Shown here: piece after piece, positions 8,436 through 15,331 of the stretch | How positions within the stretch are numbered: the stretch's first letter is position 1 | Layout: the number at the start of each line of letters is the position of its first letter | NCBI GenBank assembly: GCA_041583015.1 | Contig: JBFHGR010000054.1 | Span: forward strand, 1 to 23,920 | Source of the DNA: Parvicella sp041583015 | GTDB taxonomy: Bacteria > Bacteroidota > Bacteroidia > Flavobacteriales_D > Parvicellaceae | Length of the DNA: 23,920 bases | Direction: 5' to 3' | Position numbers and translations under genes: made by a program | The notes under the pieces: generated by a model | Database searches by the model: none | The model's input: only the letters and a program-made list of their open reading frames with translations | Told to the model about the DNA's origin: nothing

Positions 8436-8469
8436 ATAAAAAAGTCCTGCAACGTAGCGTTACAGGACT
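8436..8469 (-). terminator. Terminator of tRNA-Leu
   Basis: On the minus strand AGTCCTG (8469-8463) pairs with CAGGACT (8449-8443), and inner bases extend the stem around a short loop. A run of T (A on the + strand, 8437-8442) follows. It lies a few bases after the tRNA 3' end. Confidence 0.8.
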
Positions 8470-8475
8470 AAATTG

Positions 8476-8558
8476 TACCCAAGATGGGACTTGAACCCAC
8501 ACGCACATAGTGCACTACGACCTCAACGTAGCCCGTCTACCAATTCCAGCACTTGGGT
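8476..8558 (-). tRNA. tRNA-Leu (anticodon GAG)
   Basis: On the minus strand the acceptor stem ACCCAAG (8558-8552) pairs with CTTGGGT (8483-8477), and A at 8476 is the discriminator base expected for leucine. The D-loop has AATTGGTAGACG. The anticodon stem CTACG/CGTAG (8531-8527 and 8519-8515) holds the loop TTGAGGT with anticodon GAG at 8524-8522. A long variable arm (GCAC/GTGC) marks a class II tRNA, and the T-loop is TTCAAGT. The CCA end is not encoded (the next bases are CAA) and must be added by the CCA enzyme. Confidence 0.95.
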
Positions 8559-8594
8559 AGCAGAATACAAATATAATGTGTAAAAATGATTTGC

Positions 8595-9485
8595 TCATAA
8601 TTTACTTTGCAAATATTTCGAAGTTTGATTTTCTCCATCATGACTCCAGCCAGGTGGCATGAAAATATACTTCAATTTATCACTCCATTTATTGGCTCTT
8701 TTTACATCTCTCCATAACGCCTTATATTCATGAGTTGCTATCTTCAATGGATTGAAGGTATTGATATTTGAAGTTATGCCATAAACTGGCTTCAACTTTT
8801 CGTCTTCTTCTTCAAATGAGCCAAATAACCTATCCCAAATTATGAATATTCCAGCGTGATTTCTATCCAAATATTTAACTTGTGTAGCGTGATGTACTCT
8901 ATGATGAGAGGGAGTATTCATTACCCACTCCAAAGGCCCTAGTTTCCCCACCAATTCGGTATGCTGAAAAAATTGATAGACCAAACTAATAGACTGCATA
9001 ATCATCATCCAAACAGGATGAAAACCTAGTAACGGAATCCACATGTAAAATAAAAATTTATAAAATGGCTCTCCCCAACTCTGACGCAATGCCACAGAGA
9101 AATTCATTTTCTCTGAAGAGTGATGCTGAATATGTGCTGCCCATAAAATCCTTACCGAATGACTCAATCTATGGTGCCAATAAAATGCAAAGTCATCGGC
9201 AAAAAGTAACAACACCCACATCCACCATGTATTTTCCAACGTAAATAACCTGAAATTATCGTAGATAAACAAGAATAGGAAGTAAGCAAAACTTTTGGTA
9301 ACGATCCCAATCACCAAAACACCTAATCCCATAGAAATACACGCAGCCGAATCTTTTAATTCATAGACCTTTAGATTTCTTCTTACATCTATAAATAACT
9401 CAATTAGAATAAACAAAATAAAAACTGGAACAGCATACTTTGTCGGATCTTCTGTTATTCCAGGATTATTAAAAAATTCTAACAT
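8595..9485 (-). CDS. Membrane fatty acid hydroxylase / sterol desaturase family, alkylglycerol monooxygenase-like
   Basis: 296 residues, an integral membrane di-iron oxygenase. Helices lie at about 16-34, 48-75, 88-102 and 144-170. The histidine clusters of the family are complete: HHRLSH at 104-109, HIQHH at 118-122, HTE at 175, HHRVHH at 194-199 and NH at 209-210. These ligate the two irons that activate O2. 'FALRQS'-type and 'WDRLFGSFEEE' motifs (here SVALRQSW and WDRLFGSF) are shared with animal alkylglycerol monooxygenase (TMEM195) and its bacterial relatives, so a lipid, possibly an ether lipid or fatty chain, is the likely substrate; this is inference. It starts 15 bases after the SlyD-like gene on the same strand and is probably cotranscribed with it. 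Confidence 0.88.
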   Translation of the reverse strand: MLEFFNNPGITEDPTKYAVPVFILFILIELFIDVRRNLKVYELKDSAACISMGLGVLVIGIVTKSFAYFLFLFIYDNFRLFTLENTWWMWVLLLFADDFAFYWHHRLSHSVRILWAAHIQHHSSEKMNFSVALRQSWGEPFYKFLFYMWIPLLGFHPVWMMIMQSISLVYQFFQHTELVGKLGPLEWVMNTPSHHRVHHATQVKYLDRNHAGIFIIWDRLFGSFEEEDEKLKPVYGITSNINTFNPLKIATHEYKALWRDVKRANKWSDKLKYIFMPPGWSHDGENQTSKYLQSKL

Positions 9486-9500
9486 ATGGTGAAACTAATG

Positions 9501-9989
9501 TTAATGGTTATGTCCTCCTGCTCCATGAGCATGACCATGCTCCAATTCTTCTTTGGTTGCTTCTCTTACATCAACTATTTCAATGTCAAACTTCAAATCC
9601 ATACCTGACAAAGGATGATTTAAATCTAGTGTTACGTCTTCACCTTCTATTTTTGTAACCAGTGCTACAGCCATTCCATTGTTAGTATCAACTTGCACTT
9701 GCATTCCTTCTGCCAATTGCTCATCTCCATCATTTTGAAATCCGCTTTTTGGCACAATATGTACAAGTTCTTCATTGTAATCACCGTATGCATCTGCACT
9801 TTTCACCTCTGCCACAAACTTATCTCCCTTGGATTTTTCAGCCAATTGATCTTCCAAACCTTTAATTAAAGATGCTGTACCATGAAGATAAAGTAATGGC
9901 TCTCTTTCCAAAGATGAATCTAAAAGTTCTCCCTGTGTATTGGTTAGCGTATAGTGAAATTGTGCTACTTTGTTTTCTGAAATTTTCAT
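9501..9989 (-). CDS. slyD: SlyD-like FKBP-type peptidyl-prolyl isomerase
   Basis: 162 residues. The split FKBP domain (about 1-69 and 122-141) contains an insert-in-flap chaperone domain (about 70-121), the arrangement of SlyD. Diagnostic segments are 'GELLDSS', 'LIKGLEDQLAEKSKGDK', 'AYGDYNEELVHIVPKSGF' and 'DLNHPLSGMDLKFDIEIVDV'. The C-terminus ends in a short His-rich tail (GHAHGAGGHNH), as in metal-binding SlyD proteins that deliver nickel or zinc, though here it is shorter than in E. coli and has no cysteines. It is cytoplasmic, catalysing prolyl cis-trans isomerisation and folding. The first gene of a minus-strand unit with the membrane hydroxylase; the hydroxylase's need for metal makes a folding or metal role plausible but unproven. 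Confidence 0.92.
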   Translation of the reverse strand: MKISENKVAQFHYTLTNTQGELLDSSLEREPLLYLHGTASLIKGLEDQLAEKSKGDKFVAEVKSADAYGDYNEELVHIVPKSGFQNDGDEQLAEGMQVQVDTNNGMAVALVTKIEGEDVTLDLNHPLSGMDLKFDIEIVDVREATKEELEHGHAHGAGGHNH

Positions 9990-10003
9990 TAATTCTTTTT
10001 TTT

Positions 10004-10011
10004 CAAAGGTA
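10004..10011 (-). promoter_or_regulatory. Candidate -7 box for the slyD unit
   Basis: Minus strand TACCTTTG matches the Bacteroidota -7 consensus TAnnTTTG, 14 bases upstream of the slyD ATG. No convincing -33 TTG is seen at the expected distance, so support is moderate. Confidence 0.4.
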
Positions 10012-10115
10012 ATAATTCATCATCTATTATCGAATAAATACACAAATAATGTCCTTATTGGTATTATTTATCATTCAATTCATCAAAAACACGCTATAAA
10101 TCCACTGAAAAATTC

Positions 10116-10123
10116 TAGCTTTG
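10116..10123 (+). promoter_or_regulatory. Candidate -7 box for the acidic lipoprotein gene
   Basis: TAGCTTTG is a perfect match to TAnnTTTG and lies 27 bases before the ATG at 10151. The -33 element is not obvious. Confidence 0.5.
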
Positions 10124-10150
10124 TATCAATTAATCTAATCTAAAAATTAA

Positions 10151-10735
10151 ATGAAAAATTTATTCAAAGCAACAATCGTTGCATTTTTAGCCTCAGCCAT
10201 GATTTCATGTGGAGGTGCAGACAAAGCAAACTTTGTAGGAAACTGGTCTCCAGATTTAGGCTCTGTGGATGTTAAAATAAGCGATGCTATTCCTAGTGAA
10301 TTTCAGGATAAAATAGACATTGATGAAATGAAGTCAGAAATGAAGAAAAACCAAAAAATGGCTGACAAAATCAACATGGAATTCAAAGAAGATGGAACAT
10401 TCACTGTTGGTCCTGATGGAGATACTAAAGATTTCAAATGGGATGTTGATGGAGATAACTTAGTTATTTCTGGAAAAATACCTGAAGAAGCAGATGGAGA
10501 TATGGGAGGTAAAGATTTTTCTTTTGCTTTCGAAATTGTAGAGTCTAGTTCTGATGAGTTTACTTTAAAACTTACAGGTGCTTCTATCATGGAACAAGCA
10601 AAAGCTCAGTTTGCTGAACAAGTAGATGAAGCAATGGGTGAGGCAGCTCCTGTATTAGGAATGTTAGATCTTGATAAAATTTTAGGAGAGTCTTGGGCTT
10701 CTTTAAAATTCAAAAAGAAATCTGCAGAAGCGTAA
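10151..10735 (+). CDS. Acidic lipoprotein, lipocalin-like, unknown function
   Basis: 194 residues with a lipoprotein signal (MKNLFKATIVAFLASAMISC, lipidated C20) followed by GGAD. The mature part has 'FVGNWSPDLGS', then 'MEFKEDGTFTV', 'FKWDVDGDNLVISG', 'FAFEIVESSSDEFTLKL' and a closing 'ASLKFKKKS': the pattern of Bacteroidota lipocalin-like lipoproteins, in which an opening G-x-W is followed by alternating strands that describe 'effect of setting'. Two helical acidic insertions (about 50-75 and 150-175) interrupt the strands. It should be anchored in the envelope. It stands alone with a promoter box upstream and a strong terminator downstream, so it is a monocistronic unit. The mature start 'CGGAD' is identical to that of the duplicated Cys-lipoproteins at 14465-15169, but the rest is unrelated. 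Confidence 0.7.
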   Translation: MKNLFKATIVAFLASAMISCGGADKANFVGNWSPDLGSVDVKISDAIPSEFQDKIDIDEMKSEMKKNQKMADKINMEFKEDGTFTVGPDGDTKDFKWDVDGDNLVISGKIPEEADGDMGGKDFSFAFEIVESSSDEFTLKLTGASIMEQAKAQFAEQVDEAMGEAAPVLGMLDLDKILGESWASLKFKKKSAEA

Positions 10736-10752
10736 TAAATAGTTCAAGTAAT

Positions 10753-10791
10753 AAAAAAAGGGCTTAGCACAATGTGTTAAGCCCTTTTTTT
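10753..10791. terminator. Long bidirectional hairpin terminator
   Basis: The arms AAGGGCTTA and TAAGCCCTT, extended inward by GCAC/GTGT and outward by an A-run and a T-run, make a stem of about 15 or more pairs. It ends the lipoprotein gene at 10735 and is symmetrical enough to work from either side. Confidence 0.85.
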
Positions 10792-10835
10792 ATTGTAAAC
10801 AAACTTTTACCACTTCAATAGAGCAACATCACTGT

Positions 10836-10869
10836 AAAAAAAAAGGAGCAAATTACTTCACTCCTTTTT
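10836..10869 (-). terminator. Terminator of the 400-residue secreted protein gene
   Basis: AAAAAGGAG at 10840-10848 pairs with CTCCTTTTT at 10861-10869. Read on the minus strand the stem is followed by a T-run, and it lies 21 bases after the stop of the gene at 10891. Confidence 0.7.
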
Positions 10870-10890
10870 GATAATATGCATTACGAATAA

Positions 10891-12093
10891 TTATTGGTTA
10901 GCTAATTCCCTAGCTTTTAAGTTATTCATGATATATTCAAGATCTTTTGCTTCTCTTTTATATTTACCTGCACCAGCATTAGTTATTTGAGCTTTCTGAA
11001 TATAATTATCAGCCTTAGTGTATTCACCAAGCCAAATGTATGCCTCAGCAAGATTAACATACAATAAAGCAGTTACTTTATCATTTATTCTAGCTTTATT
11101 ATCCACTGTATTAGACTCAGTAAGTGCATCCTCCCAAATATTTATTGCCTTTTGCAAATTAGAAGCGGCTTCTTTTCTTGAAATAGATTTGTAGACTAAA
11201 TCGTATCCACTTTTCGCTTTTGTATATCCATCAATCAAATCCGAGTAATTATGACTTTTATATTTTTTGACAGTATAAATTTCTGTATTGTAATTTTTCA
11301 CAGGAAAACCACATTTATCATTAATCGTATTATTAATGTTTGTCAAAACTGAATTTACTTCTTCTGCTTGTAATGTTTTCCAGAAGTTATCTAAATTTTC
11401 GATAGACCAATATTCAAAATCGTATTGACTATTATACTTATCAATCAATTTAGTCTTTTTGGTAGCGTTAAAATTTTCGTTAACAATAATGCCTTGTCCA
11501 GGTGCTTCCAACTTTAATGATACTGGCATGACATATTCTGCAGTATATTGATACTTAGTTGTAGCTCCAGAACCAGTAACTTTCTCTACAATTCTAGCCT
11601 CAGTTAATCCTGAAAATTGAACAGTAATAGTTGCCCCACCTTCTCCTTTTGAAAAACCTTCAAGATTAATTTTACCATCCACAATTCCTTCCGAGATTTC
11701 TTCTGTCATCAAAGGCATACGCAACTCTTCCTTGAGTTCTGGCATCTCCGGATAAGGCTGTCTGGTTGGCTGTGGTAGTGCTGCGCCAGCATTTACTGAC
11801 TTTTGCCATTTAGCCATTTCCAACAAATACATTTGATCAATTTTCTTTTTCTGCTCTACCCATGTTGCTAATTGCGCTTCGGCTAAATTTAACTTCACTT
11901 CAAAAGCTTCTAAAGAATCCTCGTTACTAGCTTGATATATAGAATGGTCAACAACAACATTATATACTTTAGTATTTTGTATTGGTGTACTAGGTTGTTG
12001 AATGTAATTAAACGAAATTTTTTGATCGTCAACATTTTGAGCAGAAGCTACAAACATGGTGAATAATCCTAAAAAGAGTATAGATTTTTTCAT
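10891..12093 (-). CDS. Secreted protein with C-terminal TPR-like segment, unknown function
   Basis: 400 residues with a cleavable signal peptide (MKKSILFLGLFTMFVASA before QN). The mature N-terminus 'ISFNYIQQPSTPIQN' with 'YNVVVD' is followed by a helical, Lys-rich stretch (about 60-110), a proline-rich segment (PQPTRQPYPEMPEL), and a likely beta-rich domain (about 140-215) with 'TVQFSGL' and 'YTAEYVMPVSLKLEAPG'. The C-terminal 100 residues are helical and contain at least one clear TPR (ALLYVNLAEAYIWLGEYTKAD). This looks like a conserved secreted Bacteroidota protein; I do not know its function. It is transcribed alone, with a -7 box upstream and a terminator downstream, next to msrA on the same strand. 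Confidence 0.75.
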   Translation of the reverse strand: MKKSILFLGLFTMFVASAQNVDDQKISFNYIQQPSTPIQNTKVYNVVVDHSIYQASNEDSLEAFEVKLNLAEAQLATWVEQKKKIDQMYLLEMAKWQKSVNAGAALPQPTRQPYPEMPELKEELRMPLMTEEISEGIVDGKINLEGFSKGEGGATITVQFSGLTEARIVEKVTGSGATTKYQYTAEYVMPVSLKLEAPGQGIIVNENFNATKKTKLIDKYNSQYDFEYWSIENLDNFWKTLQAEEVNSVLTNINNTINDKCGFPVKNYNTEIYTVKKYKSHNYSDLIDGYTKAKSGYDLVYKSISRKEAASNLQKAINIWEDALTESNTVDNKARINDKVTALLYVNLAEAYIWLGEYTKADNYIQKAQITNAGAGKYKREAKDLEYIMNNLKARELANQ

Positions 12094-12124
12094 AGAATAT
12101 TATTTTTAATACACTACAATTTTA

Positions 12125-12132
12125 CAAAAATA
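12125..12132 (-). promoter_or_regulatory. Candidate -7 box for the secreted 400-residue protein
   Basis: Minus strand TATTTTTG matches TAnnTTTG, 31 bases upstream of the start at 12093, inside the 67-base gap to msrA. No clear -33 TTG. Confidence 0.4.
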
Positions 12133-12160
12133 AAGCCAAAGAATAAAATACTGATATTTA

Positions 12161-12775
12161 TCACTTGAGTTTATCAGAAAAAGCTTTTCTAAACTTTTCC
12201 ATCTTTGGTTGAATAACAGATTTACAATATTGTTTTTCCCCGTTTAGGGCATAGTAATTTTGATGATAATCCTCCGCATGATAGAACTCGCCAAAAGGAT
12301 TGATTTCAGTAATAATCGGATTTTCCCAAGCTCCAGATTTATTCAATTGCTCTTTAAAATGCACCGCTATTTCTTTCTGGTGTTCTGAAGTGTAAAATAT
12401 CGCTGATCGATATTGAGTACCTTCATCATAGCCTTGTTTATTAAGGGTTGTTGGGTTATGTGTTTGCCAAAACACCTCTAATATTTCCTGGTATGAAATT
12501 ACGGTAGAATCAAATATGATTTTTGCCACCTCGACATGACCAGTTTGACCAGAACAAACCTCTTGATAAGTAGGGTTAACAACATCTCCCCCAGTATAAC
12601 CAGATGTAACCGAGACTACGCCAATCAATTCTGTAAAGACTGCCTCAACACACCAAAAACAACCTGCTCCTAGCACAGCCACCTCCTCATTATCCATTTC
12701 TATTATCTCCTCATCTACTTGTGAGGAACAACTTATCGTTAGCATGGTTAATAAAAGTAATATTGTATTTTTCAT
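12161..12775 (-). CDS. msrA: Lipoprotein peptide-methionine (S)-S-oxide reductase
   Basis: 204 residues. A lipoprotein signal (MKNTILLLLTMLTISC, lipidated C16) precedes a complete MsrA domain (about 31-195). The active site is GCFWCVE at 38-44 with catalytic C39; C42 and a C-terminal C184 can serve as recycling cysteines. 'SGYTGG', 'PTYQEVCSGQTGHVEV', 'FWQTHNPTTLNKQG' and 'YHQNYY' are all present. It reduces methionine sulfoxide in proteins. The lipid anchor places it in the envelope facing the periplasm, where it would repair oxidised exported proteins; it would need a periplasmic thiol donor, which is not visible here. Divergent from the glycerophosphodiesterase gene, 44 bases apart. Confidence 0.95.
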   Translation of the reverse strand: MKNTILLLLTMLTISCSSQVDEEIIEMDNEEVAVLGAGCFWCVEAVFTELIGVVSVTSGYTGGDVVNPTYQEVCSGQTGHVEVAKIIFDSTVISYQEILEVFWQTHNPTTLNKQGYDEGTQYRSAIFYTSEHQKEIAVHFKEQLNKSGAWENPIITEINPFGEFYHAEDYHQNYYALNGEKQYCKSVIQPKMEKFRKAFSDKLK

Positions 12776-12819
12776 AATTTTCTAATTCAAGCTAACAAAG
12801 CATTTGTACCTTTAGTACC

Positions 12820-13677
12820 ATGAAAACAATTTTCCTTACATTTTGTTTATTAATTTTAAAAGTAGTTTTTATGGTCGGTCAAAGTAATGTGGAATTTTAT
12901 GGTCATAGAGGATGCAGAGGACTACTTCCAGAAAACACCATAATAGCTTTTAAAAAAGCGCTTGAATTAAACGTTGACGGCATTGAGTGGGATGTAGTAG
13001 TCAATAAAAACAAAGAATTAATAATTTCACATGAACCATATGCTGCCCCTCAATACTGTATAGATAAATCAGGGAATCCTATTTCTAAATCAAAAAAAGG
13101 TAATTTCTACAAGATGTCTACCTCAGAAATTCAAGAAATAGATTGCGGTAGCAATGGAAATCCAAAGTTTCCAGAACAAAAAAAGATAAAATCAATAAAA
13201 CCAACCGTCCAAGAAGCTTTTTCGGTGCTTGATTTATCCAATACAACAATTCTTTTTGAAATCAAATCTGAAGAAAAGGAGTACGGAACCTATCAACCAC
13301 ACCCTAAAGAATATGCTAAAATCATTGCTTCTGAAGTGGAAAATTTTGAATTCAAAAAGAACATAATTTTCATGTGCTTTGATCCAGTTATTCTTAATGA
13401 ACTCCACAAACTTCTACCTACTCAACGCTATATATACCTTACCTATCAACCTTTAAAATCCATTGACTCATTTTTGACAGACATTGACTTCACTCCTTAC
13501 GCCTTGGGCATGTACCATATCACTATTCGTAAAAAAGATGTGGAAAAAGCAAAACTTGCTAATGTAAAAGTTTTTGCATGGACAGTCAACAACGCAAAAC
13601 AGTGTAAAAAACTAATCAGATATGGGGTAGAAGGCATTATTACGGATTACCCAGACAGGATAAGAAGAGAAGAATAA
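12820..13677 (+). CDS. Secreted glycerophosphodiester phosphodiesterase
   Basis: 285 residues with an N-terminal hydrophobic signal (about 1-20, ending MVGQ). The GDPD TIM-barrel signature is complete: H29-R30-G with GLLPENT (E38), E56 and D58 in 'GIEWDVV', H71 in 'IISHEP', and E147 and K149 in 'LFEIKSE'; the fold closes with 'VFAWTVNN' and 'GVEGIITDYPD'. It hydrolyses glycerophosphodiesters from phospholipid turnover to glycerol-3-phosphate and an alcohol, using a divalent metal, probably outside the cytoplasm. The insert with 'YCIDKSGNPISK' and a central 'KFPEQKKIKSIKPTVQEAF' fits the family. The stop lies two bases from the convergent stop of the next gene, with no terminator between them. 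A TACCTTTA element (12807-12814) is too close to the ATG to be a normal -7 box. Confidence 0.9.
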   Translation: MKTIFLTFCLLILKVVFMVGQSNVEFYGHRGCRGLLPENTIIAFKKALELNVDGIEWDVVVNKNKELIISHEPYAAPQYCIDKSGNPISKSKKGNFYKMSTSEIQEIDCGSNGNPKFPEQKKIKSIKPTVQEAFSVLDLSNTTILFEIKSEEKEYGTYQPHPKEYAKIIASEVENFEFKKNIIFMCFDPVILNELHKLLPTQRYIYLTYQPLKSIDSFLTDIDFTPYALGMYHITIRKKDVEKAKLANVKVFAWTVNNAKQCKKLIRYGVEGIITDYPDRIRREE

Positions 13678-13679
13678 AG

Positions 13680-13907
13680 TTAATTGCACTCCTGTGTTAT
13701 TTCCAAAAACACTTTTTGTTGTTCTTCATTTAACTTGACCTCACCATACTTTTTGTCCCACTTTTCATAGCACTGATTACCTTGAAGCGCTCCTTCATTT
13801 TTTTCAATTTCTCTACAGTTGCAATATTCATCCGCAATTGCTTTGGGGTTATTCCCTGAACAAGCTGATAACACAAACAAAAGTAGCAGCAATGGTATAT
13901 TTTTCAT
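13680..13907 (-). CDS. Small Cys-rich lipoprotein 1 (CxC...C...C)
   Basis: 75 residues: a lipoprotein signal (MKNIPLLLLLFVLSAC, lipidated C16) and a 59-residue mature part with four cysteines, C29-N-C31, C46 and C74. The third-to-fourth spacing (28) equals that in the next three lipoproteins (27 each), while the gap from CxC to the third is shorter (15 against 31-32). I take it as the most divergent member of the five-gene array. No known domain is recognised. Two disulfides or a four-thiolate metal site are possible; no CxxCH haem motif is present. It converges with the glycerophosphodiesterase gene with a two-base gap. Confidence 0.7.
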   Translation of the reverse strand: MKNIPLLLLLFVLSACSGNNPKAIADEYCNCREIEKNEGALQGNQCYEKWDKKYGEVKLNEEQQKVFLEITQECN

Positions 13908-14000
13908 CTAAAATTATTTTAAATCAACGTAAAGTATCTATTTTACTATTCAAATATAAAAGAAAAGGATTAGATCCTGTTACTCAACAATCAAAACATA

Positions 14001-14026
14001 AAAAAAGGACCATAATAGATCCTTTT
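14001..14026 (-). terminator. Terminator of Cys-lipoprotein 2
   Basis: On the minus strand AAAAGGATC pairs with GGTCCTTTT (one G-T pair) around a 6-base loop, followed by T residues. It lies 24 bases after the stop of the gene at 14051. Confidence 0.7.
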
Positions 14027-14050
14027 ATATTTAATATGTCGAAGATGTTT

Positions 14051-14386
14051 CTAAAAGTCTTTTAATGCCGCACAAGTTTCCATAAACTCTTCTTTCATCG
14101 CTTTGATCTCTGCTTCATCTTTACCTTCTTCCAACTTTTCCCCTATTTCTTCACACTCTTTACCTTTCGCTTCAAATTTTGCAGTTGCTTCAGCATTATC
14201 TTCTCCACTCATAGTCATCTCTGTTCCAAGCGTTAACATTTCCGTTGCGCACTCGCACATATCATCTAATGTTACTTTTTTTTCTTCAACTTTAGCTTTC
14301 TCTTGTTCAGCGTCATTTTCTTTATTATCACCACATGCCGATAATATTGAAACTGCCAAAATACCTGTTATAATAATTTTTTTCAT
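14051..14386 (-). CDS. Small Cys-rich lipoprotein 2 (paralogue of 3 and 4)
   Basis: 111 residues from the ATG at 14386, chosen because neighbours start MKK; an ATG at 14401 would add five residues. The signal MKKIIITGILAVSILSAC gives lipidated C18. A charged linker of about 25 residues (Lys/Glu) follows, then a helical acidic domain with C44-E-C46, C78 and C105. 'FEAKGKECEEIG', 'EGKxExEIxAM' and 'EFMExC' are shared almost word for word with the two downstream-strand paralogues. It differs from them by the linker and by a different signal peptide. Function unknown. It has its own terminator; the terminator of its neighbour sits just upstream, leaving little room for a promoter. Confidence 0.75.
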   Translation of the reverse strand: MKKIIITGILAVSILSACGDNKENDAEQEKAKVEEKKVTLDDMCECATEMLTLGTEMTMSGEDNAEATAKFEAKGKECEEIGEKLEEGKDEAEIKAMKEEFMETCAALKDF

Positions 14387-14409
14387 TCTGTTATTTTTCA
14401 TTGTTAATC

Positions 14410-14440
14410 AAAAAAAAAGGAACCTAATAGGCTCCTTTTT
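14410..14440 (-). terminator. Terminator of Cys-lipoprotein 3
   Basis: On the minus strand AAAAAGGAGCC pairs with GGTTCCTTTTT (one wobble) around a 5-base loop, then a run of T. It lies 24 bases after the stop of the gene at 14465. Confidence 0.8.
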
Positions 14441-14464
14441 GAAATATCGTTAATCACTAACTAA

Positions 14465-14752
14465 TTAGTGACCTCCCATTGCTTCTTTCATTGCTGGACA
14501 AGATTCCATGAACTCTTTCCCCATAGCTTCGATTTCTTCTTCAGACTTACCTTCTTGCATAGCTTTACCTATTTCTTCACATTCTTTCCCTTTTGCTTCG
14601 AATTCTTTCTTCAAATCTTCGTTTTCTGGATCAGCTTCCATTTTCTTACCTAATTCCATCATTTCAGTAGTACAAGAACACATATCAGCTCCACCACAAG
14701 AAGTCATTGCTAAACCAGCAGCAACAGTTAACGTTAATAATACTTTTTTCAT
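14465..14752 (-). CDS. Small Cys-rich lipoprotein 3 (tandem duplicate of 4)
   Basis: 95 residues. The signal MKKVLLTLTVAAGLAMTSC (lipidated C19) and the first mature residues GGADMCSC are identical to those of the next gene. The mature part is acidic, helical and Met-rich, with C25-S-C27, C58 (KECEE) and C85 (MESC), ending MGGH. No catalytic or haem-binding motif is present. The four thiols in a short helical scaffold suggest either a pair of disulfides or a metal site; this is inference. It has an upstream 14-base palindrome and a downstream terminator, so it appears to be its own transcription unit. About 70 percent of mature residues match its duplicate, estimated by eye. Confidence 0.8.
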   Translation of the reverse strand: MKKVLLTLTVAAGLAMTSCGGADMCSCTTEMMELGKKMEADPENEDLKKEFEAKGKECEEIGKAMQEGKSEEEIEAMGKEFMESCPAMKEAMGGH

Positions 14753-14769
14753 CTTTGTTTATTTTGTAA

Positions 14770-14783
14770 TTATATTAATATAA
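14770..14783. promoter_or_regulatory. Perfect 14-base palindrome upstream of Cys-lipoprotein 3
   Basis: TTATATTAATATAA, perfectly self-complementary, 17 bases upstream of the ATG. The same palindrome stands 16 bases upstream of the duplicate gene. Position fits an operator or part of an AT-rich promoter; neither copy has a TAnnTTTG box nearby. Confidence 0.45.
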
Positions 14784-14827
14784 GTCGCAAATTTAATACT
14801 TCTTTATAACTATACAATTATTAATGC

Positions 14828-14856
14828 AAAAAAAGGGAGTCACAAAGACTCCCTTT
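14828..14856 (-). terminator. Terminator of Cys-lipoprotein 4
   Basis: A perfect 10-base stem (AAAGGGAGTC at 14832-14841 with GACTCCCTTT at 14847-14856) and a 5-base loop. On the minus strand a run of T follows. It lies 25 bases after the stop of the gene at 14882. Confidence 0.88.
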
Positions 14857-14881
14857 AAAATTATATTCGTTCACTAATTGA

Positions 14882-15169
14882 TTAGTGACCTGCTTTCATT
14901 TCCTTTACAGCGTCACAAGACTCCATAAATTCTTTCTTTAAAGCATCTATTTCTTCTTCAGTTTTTCCTTCTTCTAAAGATTTCCCTATAGCTTCACACT
15001 CTTCTGCTTTTGCTTTGAATTCTTTCTTCAAATCTTCGTTTTCAGCATCAGCTTCCATTTTCTTACCTAATTCAATCATGTCAGTAGCGCAAGAACACAT
15101 ATCAGCTCCACCACAAGAAGTCATTGCTAAACCTGCAGCAACTGTCAACGTTAATAATACTTTTTTCAT
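14882..15169 (-). CDS. Small Cys-rich lipoprotein 4 (tandem duplicate of 3)
   Basis: 95 residues with the same signal peptide, lipidated C19, and the same cysteine positions (C25, C27, C58, C85) as lipoprotein 3. The signal region is nearly identical in DNA, but the mature part has diverged, mainly in charged residues (for example KGKECEE against KAEECEA, and AMQEGKSEEEIEAMG against SLEEGKTEEEIDALK), and ends KAGH. All cysteines and the helical pattern are kept, so the protein is under constraint and not a decaying copy. Its own palindrome and terminator were duplicated with it. Function unknown, envelope location expected. Confidence 0.8.
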   Translation of the reverse strand: MKKVLLTLTVAAGLAMTSCGGADMCSCATDMIELGKKMEADAENEDLKKEFKAKAEECEAIGKSLEEGKTEEEIDALKKEFMESCDAVKEMKAGH

Positions 15170-15185
15170 CTTAATTTTTTTGTAA

Positions 15186-15199
15186 TTATATTAATATAA
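15186..15199. promoter_or_regulatory. Perfect 14-base palindrome upstream of Cys-lipoprotein 4
   Basis: A second exact copy of TTATATTAATATAA, 16 bases upstream of the ATG. The flanking TTTTGTAA is also shared with the first copy, while bases further upstream differ. The remaining 130 bases up to the next gene are AT-rich and show nothing else I can name. Confidence 0.45.
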
Positions 15200-15331
15200 C
15201 GCCAAAATTAAAACAAATTACCTTAAACACAAAGAATAGTACACAATTGGCAAAAATATATGATGAAAGTATATAAAACCAAGAGATAACATCAATATCT
15301 GCTTTTAAACGTCTTAATATGTATTTTTGAT

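Noticed and set aside
14103..14783. Plus-strand open frames of 61-116 codons opposite the Cys-lipoproteins
   Set aside because: They are Ser/Phe-rich antisense frames produced by the Glu/Lys-rich codons of the real genes, with no initiation context.
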